A stretch of 34,512 nucleotides of DNA from Akkermansiaceae bacterium. Its GTDB lineage: Bacteria > Verrucomicrobiota > Verrucomicrobiia > Verrucomicrobiales > Akkermansiaceae. A model generated the notes under the pieces. That model saw only the letters and a program-made list of their open reading frames with translations, had not been told where the DNA came from and made no database searches. The position numbers and the translations under genes were made by a program. Location: positions 1-34,512 of the forward strand of contig JAPJNB010000024.1 of assembly GCA_026461385.1 (NCBI GenBank), read 5' to 3'. Of this stretch, positions 34,231 to 34,512 are shown piece by piece; positions within the stretch are counted from its first letter, which is position 1, and every line of letters begins with the position of its first letter.

Positions 34231-34512
34231 TCATGCGAGGGTGATCGCTGCATGAAGGTCGGTCAGATCCGCTTGCGTGATCGGGACAAAATCGTCATCA
34301 AGACAGGTGCAGGTGACTCGGCTCAACATGAGTTCGGGATTGCCAAAAATCGTGCAGATGGCGGCATCCGCAGCATCGCGGCCGGTGGCGATTCGGATGA
34401 GACCATTGAGAGGGGCGAGACCGGTGGGATCGAAGGTATACCAAACCCCGCCGATGAAGGCCTCGAAGCAGGCATGGAAATCCTGAGGATTGAGCTGGTA
34501 TGCGTAGAATGA
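34231..34512 (-). CDS. Transglutaminase-like protein, C-terminal part only (runs off the right edge)
   Basis: The minus strand is open from the window edge to a TGA at 34231-34233, giving 93 residues and no start. It reads YAYQLNPQDFHACFEAFIGG, then VWYTFDPTGLAPLNGLIRIATGRDA with DAAICTIFGNPELM. This matches the His/Asp part of the transglutaminase-like (papain-fold) catalytic triad: H in DFHACFEA and D in FDPT; the cysteine would lie beyond the edge. Bacterial relatives are cysteine peptidases or transferases of uncertain substrate. An overlapping frame on the plus strand at 34222-34512 is the shadow of this gene. The gene is likely intact, cut only by the window. Confidence 0.85.
   Translation of the reverse strand, partial: SFYAYQLNPQDFHACFEAFIGGVWYTFDPTGLAPLNGLIRIATGRDAADAAICTIFGNPELMLSRVTCTCLDDDFVPITQADLTDLHAAITLA

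Noticed and set aside
34222-34512. Plus-strand open frame at the right edge
   Set aside because: Shadow of the transglutaminase-like gene on the minus strand, which shows the family motifs.

Overview
The window (about 34.5 kb, G+C-rich, roughly 57-60% by eye) reads as ordinary chromosome from a member of the Verrucomicrobia or a close PVC relative. Three things point there. A perfect TGTTC-N4-GAACA palindrome lies upstream of recA, which as I recall is the LexA motif described for Verrucomicrobia. The UvrA is a tandem double of 1891 aa, a form also seen in Chlamydia. Several family members (the S11 peptidase, the OB-fold/DUF4034-like protein, the RAYT transposase with its long C-terminal tail) look typical of that phylum. 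I made no database comparison, so the assignment is inference.

Layout. 1-3000 is an accessory patch: the end of a REP-associated transposase, a broken copy of the sufS 5' end, an eight-unit 20-21 bp phased T-tract array, and a secreted OB-fold protein. The patch is bracketed by two ~300 bp direct repeats that are about 89% identical. 2964-5285 (+) carries sufS (Fe-S sulfur donor), a stand-alone coaC and a small unknown gene. 5263-7442 (-) carries a MATE exporter and a secreted nuclease fused to a helix-hairpin-helix. hisF (+) converges on a minus-strand cluster transcribed as rpiB::glyA - zwf - opcA - hisK/hisJ-type phosphatase. That cluster supplies NADPH, ribose-5-phosphate, glycine and one-carbon units and includes one histidine step.

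recA (with its SOS box) is divergent from that cluster. A GT9 heptosyltransferase-like gene follows, then the giant uvrA, then a Fic protein with an N-terminal inhibitory motif and a short repeat array at its start. 23339-26731 (+) carries a cellulose-synthase-like glycosyltransferase overlapping a lipoprotein L,D-transpeptidase, then rpsT with promoter and terminator, a zinc-ribbon microprotein and a DUF1802 protein. dnaE and ychF lie on the minus strand. An S11 peptidase homologue lacking the SxxK lysine, a 6-phosphofructokinase and an Lrp/AsnC regulator follow on the plus strand. A transglutaminase-like gene runs off the right edge on the minus strand.

Main points for follow-up are the RpiB-GlyA fusion, the duplicated RAYT/sufS border around an orphan gene, the phased repeat array, the S11 homologue without its catalytic lysine, the near absence of Shine-Dalgarno sequences, and an apparently over-represented GTTAGAA heptamer. 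No tRNA, rRNA, CRISPR array or prophage was seen.
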